Shown here piece after piece: positions 17,445 to 25,590 of a stretch of 64,000 bases of DNA. The DNA is from Sphingobium sp. 15-1 (lineage in GTDB: Bacteria; Pseudomonadota; Alphaproteobacteria; Sphingomonadales; Sphingomonadaceae). Both the position numbers and the translations under genes were made by a program. Every line of letters starts with the position of its first letter. Within the stretch, counting starts at the first letter, position 1. Under the pieces are notes generated by a model that saw only the letters and a list, made by a program, of their open reading frames with translations, was not told the origin of the DNA and did not search any database. Location of the stretch: positions 1,302,001 to 1,366,000 of the forward strand of contig NZ_JABXJG010000002.1 of the NCBI RefSeq assembly GCF_013375535.1, written 5' to 3'.

Positions 17445-18785
17445 TTAGCCTACGGCTCTGTCCTTCGGCCGATCTTGGGCATGGAGCGGGTTGGCTTCCG
17501 CATATTTGTCTGCGGCGCCGCCCTTTTCGAACAGGCTCTGGGAAGAAAGCGCCATCTGCTCTTCTTCGTTTTTCTGCTCGCCCTGCACCTCATAGAAGCG
17601 CTTGCCGAACGCCTTCGTGACCGGGATTTCATGGTCCGCCATCGGCGCTCGGGCCTGCTTGCGGGCAAGCGCAGCCTCGATATAGGGTGCGAGTTCGGCC
17701 TGTTTCTTCGCGTCACGCGCATCTGCCTCCGCCGCGAATTCCGGCATGACGTCCTGCGCGAAAAGTTCCATGCTTTCCGTGATATGCTCGTTGGAAAGGC
17801 GGCCGCTCTGTTGCAGGAAGATCACCTGATCGACGCCGATTTCCTGAAGCTTGCGGACATGATCCCGCAGGTCTTCGGGCGTGCCGATGCCATAGGTGTC
17901 GGCATCCTTCGGCAGTTTTTCCAGTTCTTCGTTGAAGCGGCCGGCAATGTCCGACCGGCCCGGCTTATGTTCGCCGAAGATATAATAATGACCGCTCGAA
18001 AAGCCAAAGAAGCGGAAATGGTCGAGCCCGCGCCGCACCGCTTCCTCGCGATCCTTGTGGATCGAGAAGGCGGAAACCAGCGCGATGTTCGCGTTGACGG
18101 TATGGCCGATCGGCACGCACTCCGTCCTGATCGTCTCATAATAGAGGTCGACCCACTTCTTGGCTTCCTCGTAACTGACGAAGGCGAAGGTCAGGGCGCC
18201 CATGCCCATCTTGGCCGCACGCACGATGGAATCCTTGTTCGAACAGGCGAGCCAAAGCGGCGGATGCGGCTTCTGAACGGGCTTCGGCACGACATTGCGT
18301 GCCGGCATCGAGAAGAATTCACCCTGATATCCCGGATAGGGGGTCATGGCCATCATGTTGGCCATTTCCGCCGTGCCCTCGCGCCAGGCTTCGCGCTTGT
18401 CGTCCGGCTTGATGTTGAACCCTTCCAGCTCGATCGCGGATGCCGATTCCCCGGTTCCCAGTTCCAGGCGGCCGTTGGAGATCAGATCGAGCGTCGCGCT
18501 GCGCTCTGCGACGCGGGCGGGATGGTTGTAGGCCGGCAGGGTCAGAACGACCGCGTGGCCCAGTCGAATGCGTTTGGTGTTGCGCGCAGCGGCGGCCAGG
18601 AAGACTTCGGGCGCCGAAGAATGCGCATATTCCTCCAGGAAATGATGTTCGTTCGCCCAAGCGTAGTCGAAGCCGAGACGGTCTGCCAGTTCAACCTGAG
18701 CCAGCGAGTTTTCGAACAGCTTTCGTTCGTCATCCTCGCTCCAGGGGCGAGGAAGTTGCTGCTCATAAATCAATCCGAACCGCAT
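17445..18785 (-). CDS. LLM-class flavin-dependent monooxygenase (bacterial luciferase-like)
   Basis: 446 residues. TIM-barrel luciferase fold: FGLIYEQQLPRPW, YAWANEHHFLEEYAHSSAPE (conserved EHHF), RIRLGHAVVLTLPAYNHPAR, LDLISNGRLELGTGES and PPLWLACSNKDSI. Such enzymes use reduced FMN supplied by a partner reductase to insert oxygen next to carbonyls or into alkanes. The core family is near 350 residues; the last 90 residues form a charged, Glu/Lys/Ala-rich tail (from about residue 355) with no recognisable domain. ATG at 18785 follows GGAGAAGG. It overlaps the 3' end of the upstream Lrp gene by 23 bp, forming an operon of two Lrp regulators and this enzyme. No flavin reductase gene is adjacent. 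Confidence 0.9.
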   Translation of the reverse strand: MRFGLIYEQQLPRPWSEDDERKLFENSLAQVELADRLGFDYAWANEHHFLEEYAHSSAPEVFLAAAARNTKRIRLGHAVVLTLPAYNHPARVAERSATLDLISNGRLELGTGESASAIELEGFNIKPDDKREAWREGTAEMANMMAMTPYPGYQGEFFSMPARNVVPKPVQKPHPPLWLACSNKDSIVRAAKMGMGALTFAFVSYEEAKKWVDLYYETIRTECVPIGHTVNANIALVSAFSIHKDREEAVRRGLDHFRFFGFSSGHYYIFGEHKPGRSDIAGRFNEELEKLPKDADTYGIGTPEDLRDHVRKLQEIGVDQVIFLQQSGRLSNEHITESMELFAQDVMPEFAAEADARDAKKQAELAPYIEAALARKQARAPMADHEIPVTKAFGKRFYEVQGEQKNEEEQMALSSQSLFEKGGAADKYAEANPLHAQDRPKDRAVG

Positions 18786-19347
18786 TTGCCTTCTCCATAT
18801 CATTAATGTTTTCAATTTTTTCCATCACTGTGTCCTCACGCCATTTCACGAAGAAATCGCCGGGAAGATCCAGGGATTGGAAATCGTCAACTACCCCGGT
18901 GATCAAGGAACGATCCGGGTCGTATTTGTAGACTTTGCGAACACGATCAAATTCGTATCGCAAGATATCGGGATTATTCGCGAACCAGGATTCGATGAAC
19001 AATTCAGCGAAGTCCTCGTCAGGCGCCGCCATGGCGATGAGCGCATTATATTCACCCGTCGTCTTCGAAATATAAGCGACAGGGGGTAGGACGCGCAGCC
19101 GCCTGGCCAGTGCCTCAAGTCTTGTCGGCCGTATCGCGGCCCGGATGAGATATGTCACCTCGATGCCCAGCATCGCGGCGTTCACCACGGCGCGAAAACG
19201 GATCACCCGCGCATCGAGCAGCCTTTTCACCCGTTGCCGGACGGCAGCCTCGGACAGGCCGACTTCCCGCGCAATCTCGCTATTGGATGCACGCCCGTTG
19301 CGACGCAGACAGGCGACGATGCGTTGGTTCAACCGATCGTCGATCAT
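18763..19347 (-). CDS. Lrp/AsnC-family transcriptional regulator (second of tandem pair)
   Basis: 194 residues. N-terminal helix-turn-helix at about residues 5-55 (LNQRIVACLRRNGRASNSEI, VGLSEAAVRQRVKRLLDARV), then a RAM-type ligand domain (VAYISKTTGEYNALIAMAA). A 45-residue C-terminal extension beyond the ligand domain is longer than in Lrp or AsnC (about 150-165 residues). The start overlaps the stop of the first Lrp gene (ATGA, 19344-19347), so both are translated together and could heterodimerise. Likely controls the luciferase-like gene that follows; targets are inferred. Confidence 0.88.
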   Translation of the reverse strand: MIDDRLNQRIVACLRRNGRASNSEIAREVGLSEAAVRQRVKRLLDARVIRFRAVVNAAMLGIEVTYLIRAAIRPTRLEALARRLRVLPPVAYISKTTGEYNALIAMAAPDEDFAELFIESWFANNPDILRYEFDRVRKVYKYDPDRSLITGVVDDFQSLDLPGDFFVKWREDTVMEKIENINDMEKANAVRIDL

Positions 19348-19862
19348 GACAATAGCCCGTAGGTCGTCGAATATTTATAGATGTCGCCCGCGATCTGGGC
19401 AGAAACGAAACAGATATGCGGACTGGACTCCTCCACCCGGCGCACGATTGCGTGGAAATCATCTACGTCGCGCGCAAAAAAGATCAGGGTCAGGACACCG
19501 GGCGTCACGGAACCGAACACGATATCAATCTCTGGTAACCGGCATATTGCCTCGGCAGCAGCATCTACTTCTTCGATGTCCGTTTCCACGCGCGCAAACG
19601 CCTGAATCTGAAACCCTTCAGCCCGGGCATCACGCTCGACAGTCAGTCGCAGGGTGTTTTCGGCCGTTAGCCTGTTGATTCGCGCTGCCACCGCAGACTC
19701 TGACAGTCCGACGCGTCGAGCAATGGCCGCGTTGGGAATGCGCGGCTCAGCCACCAATGTCTGAACGATCGCCTGATCGAGACTATCCAGCTTCACTTGG
19801 TCATCCTCTCGCGAACTGCGGCGCGCTTCTGTGGCATCCGCCAACGTTCTGATCATGATCAT
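19344..19862 (-). CDS. Lrp/AsnC-family transcriptional regulator (first of tandem pair)
   Basis: 172 residues from ATG at 19862 (ATGs at 19862 and 19856 are both possible and neither has a clear ribosome-binding site; the frame runs on to 20000 without family sequence). HTH at about residues 23-75 (LDSLDQAIVQTLVAEPRIP, RRVGLSESAVAARINRLTAE); ligand domain with ICRLPEIDIVFGSVTPGVLT. Head of the operon Lrp, Lrp, luciferase-like monooxygenase. The 311-bp upstream gap contains a perfect CATCA-N6-TGATG palindrome 140 bp before the start. Confidence 0.86.
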   Translation of the reverse strand: MIMIRTLADATEARRSSREDDQVKLDSLDQAIVQTLVAEPRIPNAAIARRVGLSESAVAARINRLTAENTLRLTVERDARAEGFQIQAFARVETDIEEVDAAAEAICRLPEIDIVFGSVTPGVLTLIFFARDVDDFHAIVRRVEESSPHICFVSAQIAGDIYKYSTTYGLLS

Positions 19863-20001
19863 ACGCCCAAAATCAGCGAAGGAACAGAAGATATCGTTGT
19901 AAAATACGCATGTAGGATTCGGAATCTGTTGTGAAAAAGCAACCGAATGACGGAAATCCGGGGATTTTTGGCTGTGGCGCATGGAGCAAGCGCTTTTCAT
20001 C

Positions 20002-20017
20002 CATCACATATTTGATG
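20002..20017. promoter_or_regulatory. Perfect palindromic operator CATCA-N6-TGATG upstream of the Lrp operon
   Basis: CATCA (20002-20006), spacer CATATT, TGATG (20013-20017). The flanks extend the dyad (CAT one base outside the left arm, ATG one base outside the right). Over 19 bases it is identical at 17 positions to the site at 32332. It lies 140 bp upstream of the first Lrp start, within the 19863-20173 non-coding gap that otherwise holds only the hairpin at 20107. Confidence 0.65.
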
Positions 20018-20106
20018 CATGGGCGGGCAGGCCCGACGATGCGTCGAAAAGCACATTCCCAAGGCGCAGTCTGACGGTTGGCAGGATGACAAAGGCGACA
20101 GCGAAT

Positions 20107-20138
20107 GGGGCGGAGAATGAAACATCATTCTCCGCCCC
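20107..20138. terminator. 14-bp perfect hairpin terminator
   Basis: Arms GGGGCGGAGAATGA (20107-20120) and TCATTCTCCGCCCC (20125-20138) with a 4-base loop, preceded on the minus strand by AAATTT. It lies 36 bp beyond the stop of the minus-strand acyl-CoA synthetase gene and is the strongest terminator-like structure in the window. Confidence 0.75.
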
Positions 20139-20173
20139 AAATTTCGACAGGCTTGGAAATATTATGGGTCAGT

Positions 20174-21859
20174 TCAGTTTATACGTCTTGCCGCACCTTC
20201 CCAATAGGGCTCCCTTATTTTCCGGCGCAGGATCTTGCCGGATGGGTTTTTGGGGATTTCATCGACGAAATCGACCGATCGGGGGCATTTGAATTTCGCG
20301 ATTTTCTCACGCGCATAGGCAATGATGCCTTCGGCTGTCGGACTGCTGCCGGGACGCGCAACGACAACGGCTTTGACTGTCTCTCCCCATTTATCGTCCG
20401 GGATGCCGATCACGGCCACTTCGGCCACGTCGGGATGGCCGTAGACGGCGTTTTCAACCTCGGCCGGGTAGATATTTTCTCCTCCGGATACGATCATGTC
20501 CTTGATCCGGTCATGCAGGTACAGATAGCCGTCCGTGTCGAGATAGCCGGCGTCGCCAGTCCGCAGCCAGCCATTGCCGACGAACAGGTCGGCAGTGGCG
20601 TCCGGACGGTTCCAATAGCCCTGCGTCGCGAAGCTGCCGCGACAGACGATTTCACCAACCTCGTCAAACGGAAGGAATTGGCCGTCTTCGCCTATGATGG
20701 CGATTTCCGCGCCGGGCATGGGAATGCCAGCCGACCGCATCTTGCGATTGCCGGACGGATCATGGTCATTGGGCGGCAGATGGGTCACGCCGCCGGCGGT
20801 TTCCGTCAGGCCGTAGGACTGGATGAAGCCGCATCCAAAAGCGTCCATGCTTTCGCGCAGCAGGTCGAGCGGAATGGGCGAGGAGGAATAGAGAATGTAA
20901 CGCAGGCGGGAAAAATCGACCTTCTTTATCCGTGGATCGCGAATGATGATCTGCATGGCCGATGGGACAAGGAAAATCTTGGAAACGACATGCTGTTCCA
21001 TCTGGCTCAATATGGCGTCGGGCGAAAATTCGCGCGCGATCACATTTTTCGCGCCCGCATAAAGGCCGATGATGCCCCAGCCCGAACCGCCGATATGCCC
21101 CACTGGCGTCGCCACCAGGCAGACGTCATCCGCAGTCCAGTCGAACCATGGCCGTCCGGACAGGATCTGCGCGCGCCGGATGCCTAGGACATTTTCATGG
21201 GTGATGAGCACGCCCTTGGGAAAGCCGGTCGTTCCGGATGTGTAGAGTTGAAGGAAGACGTCATCCGGCCCGATGACCATGTCGGGATCGGAATCGTCTG
21301 CGGCATCGCGCCATGCCGGGAAGGCGGGATGCCCGCCATCGGCCCGTTCCATGGCTATGAGCTGGCGATCCCCCGTCGCCTCCAGCACTGTGGAGAGCGT
21401 TTCCGGCCCCGAAAACACCAGCAGCGATCCCGAATCCTCGATGATGAAGCGGATTTCCTCGCTGGCCAGGCGCCAGTTGATGGAAACCAGAACGACGCCG
21501 GCCTTGGCCGCCCCGAACATCAATTCGAAATAGAGGTCGCTGTTCTTGCCGACATAGGCGATGCGGTCCCCCTTGCCGAGGCCATGGGCCAGCAGGGCGT
21601 TCGCGACGCGGTTGGTGGAAAGGTCGAATTCCCCGTAGCTTTGCGTTCGCCCCTCGAACAGCAGCGCTTCCTTGTCACGCCGCTGTTTCGCATGATGCCG
21701 GGCAATGTCGGGCAATGTCCGCATGGCGGCGAGGTCGTGATGCAGATCAGGGGAAAGCGGTGGTTCGGCGGCGCCGCTATAGGCGGCATGATCCGGCAGA
21801 TCGGCGGGCCTTGGTAGAAAATTCGTCGCCGCTTCGGCTGTGTCGGAATCCATCTTCAT
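20174..21859 (-). CDS. Acyl-CoA synthetase / AMP-dependent ligase
   Basis: 561 residues. ANL superfamily motifs: the AMP-binding P-loop LQLYTSGTTGFPKGVL, the adenine-binding IQSYGLTETAGGVTH, the hinge GYLDTDGYLYLHDRIKDMI and the C-terminal catalytic lysine in NPSGKILRRKIREPYW. It activates a carboxylic acid with ATP to its CoA thioester, the entry step for the CoA-linked genes around it. ATG at 21859 has AAGGA four bases upstream; ATG at 21853 is the alternative. It follows the GMC oxidoreductase gene by 34 bp: an alcohol-oxidising enzyme next to an acid-activating enzyme, although no aldehyde dehydrogenase is present. Confidence 0.93.
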   Translation of the reverse strand: MKMDSDTAEAATNFLPRPADLPDHAAYSGAAEPPLSPDLHHDLAAMRTLPDIARHHAKQRRDKEALLFEGRTQSYGEFDLSTNRVANALLAHGLGKGDRIAYVGKNSDLYFELMFGAAKAGVVLVSINWRLASEEIRFIIEDSGSLLVFSGPETLSTVLEATGDRQLIAMERADGGHPAFPAWRDAADDSDPDMVIGPDDVFLQLYTSGTTGFPKGVLITHENVLGIRRAQILSGRPWFDWTADDVCLVATPVGHIGGSGWGIIGLYAGAKNVIAREFSPDAILSQMEQHVVSKIFLVPSAMQIIIRDPRIKKVDFSRLRYILYSSSPIPLDLLRESMDAFGCGFIQSYGLTETAGGVTHLPPNDHDPSGNRKMRSAGIPMPGAEIAIIGEDGQFLPFDEVGEIVCRGSFATQGYWNRPDATADLFVGNGWLRTGDAGYLDTDGYLYLHDRIKDMIVSGGENIYPAEVENAVYGHPDVAEVAVIGIPDDKWGETVKAVVVARPGSSPTAEGIIAYAREKIAKFKCPRSVDFVDEIPKNPSGKILRRKIREPYWEGAARRIN

Positions 21860-21893
21860 ATTTCCTTGTCCTGCCATACGCCGCCCTGATCGA

Positions 21894-23555
21894 TCATGCG
21901 GCCTGTATGCCGACGCCGGTCCGGCCAAGAATGATGTCGGCGGCCTTTTCCGCGATCATGACGACCGGCGCATTGGTATTGCCCGACACGAGTCGCGGCA
22001 TGACGGACGCGTCGACGACACGAAGGCCATCGATACCCCGGACGCGCAATTGCGGATCGACCACGGCCAGATCGTCCCTTCCCATCTTGCAGGTTCCCAC
22101 GGGATGAAAGATGGTCGTTCCGGCCGTTCGCGCATAATCCAGCAGTTGTTCATCGCTGGCTACCGCGGGGCCGGGCACGATTTCATGATCGATATGAGGG
22201 GCAAGCGCGGGCTGCTCCACGATCTTCCGGGTCCATTTCAGGCCAGCGACAGTCACGGCGCGATCCGTCTCGCTCGTCAGATAGTGGGGTTGGATGGACG
22301 GGTGCTGTGCCGGGTCCGACGATTTGAGGTGGATCGAGCCCCGGCTTTCGGGGCGAAGCTGGCAAACGCCGAATGTCAGGCCGGGCACCTTGTCCAGTGT
22401 CATGCGGCCTGTTTTGGCCATCGCTTCATAATCGGTTGAGGCGGGATGGATATGAAATTGCAGGTCCGGGCTGTCGAGGTCGGGGCTGGACTTGCAGAAG
22501 GCGGCGACATGGGATGGGACGTGGGACAGCAGGCCCCGCCGGGAAACCAGATACTTGCCCACTTCCCAGAAAAACCGGGCGCCATGCGCGGATCTGTTGA
22601 ATGAATAAGTACTGTTTTTCAATCGATAGCGGGATGCAACCACGAAATGGTCCTGAAGATTTTCACCCACCCCGGGAAGGTCGGCGACAACCGAAATATC
22701 GAGCTCGCGCAACCGTGCCGCGTTTCCTACGCCCGACAGTTCGAGCAGTTGCGGGGAATTGATCGCGCCGCCGCACAGAATGACCTCCCGCCCGGCGTGG
22801 ACGCGGTGCGTTACGTTCCCCTTGCGATAATCGATGCCTGTGGCGCGCTTGCCCTTGAAAACTATGCGGCTGGCCAGGGCCGACGTCACGACCTTCAGAT
22901 TGGAGCGGCGCATTGCCGGGTGCAGATAGGCAACGGCGGTAGAGCAGCGGCGCCCCTTGCGCGTGGTCGCCTGATAGGGGCTGACGCCATGCTGGTCCCA
23001 GCCGTTGATGTCCGTGGAAATGGGCATGCCGGCCTGCACGCACGCCTCCATCACCGCGTCAGAGGTGGGATTGTCGGCGCGGATGTCGCTGACGGTCAGC
23101 GGCCCGCCCACGCCATGCAGATCGGACTCGCCCCGCTCCTGGTCCTGCGACCGGCGGAAATAGGGCAGCACGTCGGACCATCCCCATCCTTCGCATCCCA
23201 ATTGGCGCCAGACATCGTAATCCTCGGCCTGCCCACGCACATAGAGCAATCCGTTGATGGAGGAGGACCCCCCCAGAACCTTGCCCCTGGGCCAGAAATG
23301 CGACCGGCCTTTCGTCTCTGGATCGGGTTCGGTCATGTACATCCAGTTCACGGCCGGATCGAGCATCGCCCGCGCAAAGCCTACCGGAATGTGGAGCATC
23401 AGTTTGTTGCGGAAGGTTGCGAGGTCCCGAAAAGGCCTGTCGTCGCCGCCTGCTTCGAGCAGAAGCACGGTCGACCGGCCGTCTGCCGACAGACGATCCG
23501 CAAGCACACAACCCGCCGAACCGGCGCCGACAATGATGTAATCGAAAGTTTCCAT
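21894..23555 (-). CDS. GMC-family FAD-dependent alcohol dehydrogenase/oxidase
   Basis: 553 residues. N-terminal dinucleotide site YIIVGAGSAGCVLADRLS, GMC signature 1 (RGKVLGGSSSINGLLYVRG), signature 2 (GGAINSPQLLELSGVG), and C-terminal catalytic His and Asn (TIFHPVGTCKMG, SGNTNAPVVMIAEKAAD). No signal peptide, so cytoplasmic. Relatives oxidise primary alcohols, including choline, long-chain alcohols and polyethylene glycols, to aldehydes with a quinone or oxygen as acceptor. First gene of a unit with the acyl-CoA synthetase; an imperfect copy of the shared palindrome lies 75 bp upstream. Confidence 0.93.
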   Translation of the reverse strand: METFDYIIVGAGSAGCVLADRLSADGRSTVLLLEAGGDDRPFRDLATFRNKLMLHIPVGFARAMLDPAVNWMYMTEPDPETKGRSHFWPRGKVLGGSSSINGLLYVRGQAEDYDVWRQLGCEGWGWSDVLPYFRRSQDQERGESDLHGVGGPLTVSDIRADNPTSDAVMEACVQAGMPISTDINGWDQHGVSPYQATTRKGRRCSTAVAYLHPAMRRSNLKVVTSALASRIVFKGKRATGIDYRKGNVTHRVHAGREVILCGGAINSPQLLELSGVGNAARLRELDISVVADLPGVGENLQDHFVVASRYRLKNSTYSFNRSAHGARFFWEVGKYLVSRRGLLSHVPSHVAAFCKSSPDLDSPDLQFHIHPASTDYEAMAKTGRMTLDKVPGLTFGVCQLRPESRGSIHLKSSDPAQHPSIQPHYLTSETDRAVTVAGLKWTRKIVEQPALAPHIDHEIVPGPAVASDEQLLDYARTAGTTIFHPVGTCKMGRDDLAVVDPQLRVRGIDGLRVVDASVMPRLVSGNTNAPVVMIAEKAADIILGRTGVGIQAA

Positions 23556-23629
23556 CTTTATATTCCTTCGCCCTGAAAGGATCGACTGCCAAAGGCCAAG
23601 TCAACGGAAAGTGTTGGTCGTGACACAGC

Positions 23630-23645
23630 CAGCAAGGATGTGATG
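23630..23645. promoter_or_regulatory. Operator-like palindrome upstream of GMC gene
   Basis: CAGCA-N6-TGATG matches the CATCA-N6-TGATG dyad at 9 of 10 arm positions. On the minus strand it agrees with the site at 20002 at 14 of 19 positions (CATCACAT core). It lies 75 bp before the GMC start. Confidence 0.4.
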
Positions 23646-23662
23646 CCTTGCCGTCATTGCGT

Positions 23663-23950
23663 TCATCCGTTGATGGCCTGAAACCAGCCTGCGGCCGGCG
23701 GCGTGTCGAGGCAGGCGACAAGGGCCTTGAGGGCATCGCGGGGCATTTGCGCGGATGCGGCTTCATGGGCGGCTCGATCGGCCCACCGTTCGATGAACAA
23801 CACGGACCGGGGATCGTCGATATCGCCCATGGCCTCTGCGCCGGCGCATCCCGGCAGGTCGCGCACGACGTCCACCAACCGCTTCAGCACGTCACGTACC
23901 TCCACCTCCCGTCCATCAGCAACGGTCATGCGATAGACCCGCAAGATCAT
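23663..23950 (-). CDS. Small ABM-domain protein (antibiotic biosynthesis monooxygenase-like)
   Basis: 95 residues, the full length of a single dimeric alpha-beta barrel: an initial strand (MILRVYRMTVADG), a helix (EVRDVLKRLVDVVRDLPGC) and the strand SVLFIERWADRAAHEAA with the conserved ERW. Members are cofactor-less monooxygenases or simply small-ligand binding proteins. It is on the same strand as the GMC gene, 107 bp upstream of it. Role unknown; oxidation of a polycyclic or quinol intermediate is one possibility. Confidence 0.8.
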   Translation of the reverse strand: MILRVYRMTVADGREVEVRDVLKRLVDVVRDLPGCAGAEAMGDIDDPRSVLFIERWADRAAHEAASAQMPRDALKALVACLDTPPAAGWFQAING

Positions 23951-24055
23951 GTCCGCCTCTCCTTTTCAGCTTCTATCGGCGGGTTCCGACCCACTCCGAT
24001 TGTTATATGTTTTCGATCTTCCGGGACCGGCCGTTTCAGCCCGCCCCGGAATGCG

Positions 24056-25210
24056 TCAAAGGGCGTTCGCTGTGCCCAGGATCGTCGTGACCTGGCTGGA
24101 CAGCACGCCGCCATTGCCATGGCACAGGGCGATCTCGCTTCTGTCCTGCTGGCGTTCGCCGGCTTCGCGGCGCAGCTGCATCGTGGCCTCGACCAGCGTA
24201 AACAGGCCGTACATTCCCGGATGAACGCAGGAAAGTCCTCCGCCATTGGTGTTGACGGGTAACGACCCTCCCGGTGCGATGGCGCCGCTCGCTACAAATC
24301 GGCCGCCTTCGCCCTTGGGGCAGAAGCCCAGATCCTCCAGGAACAAGATCGTGTTGATCGTGAAGGCGTCGTAGAGTTGCACCACATCGACATCGGCTGG
24401 CGTCAGCCGGGCCTGTGCAAGGGCGCGGGGGCCCGACTGCGCGGCCCCGGTAACGGTAAGGTCGGGCATCTGCGCTATTTCGCGATGCGTCACCGCCGCC
24501 GCCGTTCCCAGCACATGGACGGGAGCCTTGCGGAGATGGGCAGCGCGATCGGCCCGCGTCATGACGATCGCGGCGGCGCCGTCGGTGACCAAGCAACAGT
24601 CCGAGACCCGTAACGGGGTGGCGACATATCGACTGGCAAGACAGTCTTCGATCGAGAGCGGGCCCTGGCGAAAGGCATCCGGGTTGAGATTGGCCCATTG
24701 GCGCGCAGAGACCGCCACCGACGCCAATTGCTCGGGCGTCGTGCCATAGACATGCATGTGGCGCGCCGCCGCGAGCCCATAGGCCATGACAGGCAGTCGC
24801 GGTTTGTAGGGCGCTTCGACAGGCGACGGACCGAATGCACTGACGAGGCCGCTGGACATGGTCCGCTGGTTGCTTCCATAAGCGATCAGGGCGACGTCGC
24901 AGGCGCCGGCGTCGAGCGCCAGGGCCGCATGTGCGACATGCGTCAGGAAGGCGGAGCCGCCGGTCCGGTTGTTTTCGGTCATCTTGGTCTGGATGCCCAG
25001 ATATTCCGCGATCGTCAGGCCGGAATTGAAATCCTGCGGCAGTCCGGTGAACACCGCATCGACATCGCTGAGCTTGAGGCCCGCATCCTCGATGGCGAGC
25101 CGGCTGGCCATCGCGGCGAGATCGATGGCTTCATAGCCCGGCATTTCGCCGATGCCATAGGTCGCGGCGCCGACAATGGCGGTTCGGCCTCTTGGGAAAG
25201 CGTCGCTCAT
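24056..25210 (-). CDS. Thiolase-like lipid-transfer protein (Ltp/SCP-x thiolase domain)
   Basis: 384 residues of the thiolase superfamily, closest in pattern to Ltp proteins of steroid side-chain degradation. The usual nucleophilic Cys is absent: the segment reads NRTGGSAFLTHVAHAALAL. Other conserved elements remain: VDVVQLYDAFTINTIL (Tyr, in place of NEAF), NTNGGGLSCVHPGMYG and CHGNGGVLSSQVTTIL. Known Ltp members without the Cys act as retro-aldolases on 17-hydroxy side-chain CoA thioesters together with a DUF35 protein. Here a DUF35 gene precedes it with a 4-bp ATGA overlap, so the two very probably form one complex. Acetyl or propionyl unit release by retro-aldol cleavage is inferred. Confidence 0.88.
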   Translation of the reverse strand: MSDAFPRGRTAIVGAATYGIGEMPGYEAIDLAAMASRLAIEDAGLKLSDVDAVFTGLPQDFNSGLTIAEYLGIQTKMTENNRTGGSAFLTHVAHAALALDAGACDVALIAYGSNQRTMSSGLVSAFGPSPVEAPYKPRLPVMAYGLAAARHMHVYGTTPEQLASVAVSARQWANLNPDAFRQGPLSIEDCLASRYVATPLRVSDCCLVTDGAAAIVMTRADRAAHLRKAPVHVLGTAAAVTHREIAQMPDLTVTGAAQSGPRALAQARLTPADVDVVQLYDAFTINTILFLEDLGFCPKGEGGRFVASGAIAPGGSLPVNTNGGGLSCVHPGMYGLFTLVEATMQLRREAGERQQDRSEIALCHGNGGVLSSQVTTILGTANAL

Positions 25211-25590
25211 GCCTGTTTCTCCCGGCGGAACAGCAGGATCGGCTTTCCATCCTCCTCTCCGATAAATGCGGTTACCGGGTCGCCTATACAGCTTTCATGC
25301 GCAGGCGCATCCATGACCCGGCTCAGCAGGCGCGGTCCCTCTTCCAGTTCGATGATGGACAGGGTCTCGTCGGCCTCCGGCGGGCGTTTTGGAATGGTCG
25401 TGCTGGAATAGATCGTCCCCTTGCCGGACGCTTCCACCCATTCCAGATCCATGTCGCCGCTGCCCGGCGCGAACAGGCGCGGATAAAAGACATATTGCCC
25501 CGATGATCTGGACCTCTGGATCATGAAGTGGCCGGCGGCCAGTTGCTGAAAATAATAGGCGATCGGCGCCTGTTGTTGCGGCTCGCTCAT
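25207..25590 (-). CDS. DUF35 / OB-fold acyl-CoA-associated protein, partner of the Ltp protein
   Basis: 127 residues. The DUF35 layout is an N-terminal rubredoxin-like zinc ribbon followed by an OB fold (EWVEASGKGTIYSSTTI, ALSIIEL-type strand, IGDPVTAFIGEEDGKPILLF). The zinc cysteines are missing: the CxxCG and CPxC positions read SRSSGQYVFYPR and LFAPGSGD. The protein is thus a zinc-free member. ATG at 25590 overlaps the SDR stop, and its own stop overlaps the Ltp start, so SDR, DUF35 and Ltp are translationally coupled. It probably presents the acyl-CoA to the Ltp active site, as in the known retro-aldolase complexes. Confidence 0.85.
   Translation of the reverse strand: MSEPQQQAPIAYYFQQLAAGHFMIQRSRSSGQYVFYPRLFAPGSGDMDLEWVEASGKGTIYSSTTIPKRPPEADETLSIIELEEGPRLLSRVMDAPAHESCIGDPVTAFIGEEDGKPILLFRREKQA

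Noticed and set aside
20174..23555. Polyethylene-glycol operon (pegA/pegE-like GMC dehydrogenase plus acyl-CoA synthetase)
   Set aside because: Two family matches only; no aldehyde dehydrogenase, transporter or AraC regulator in the expected places.
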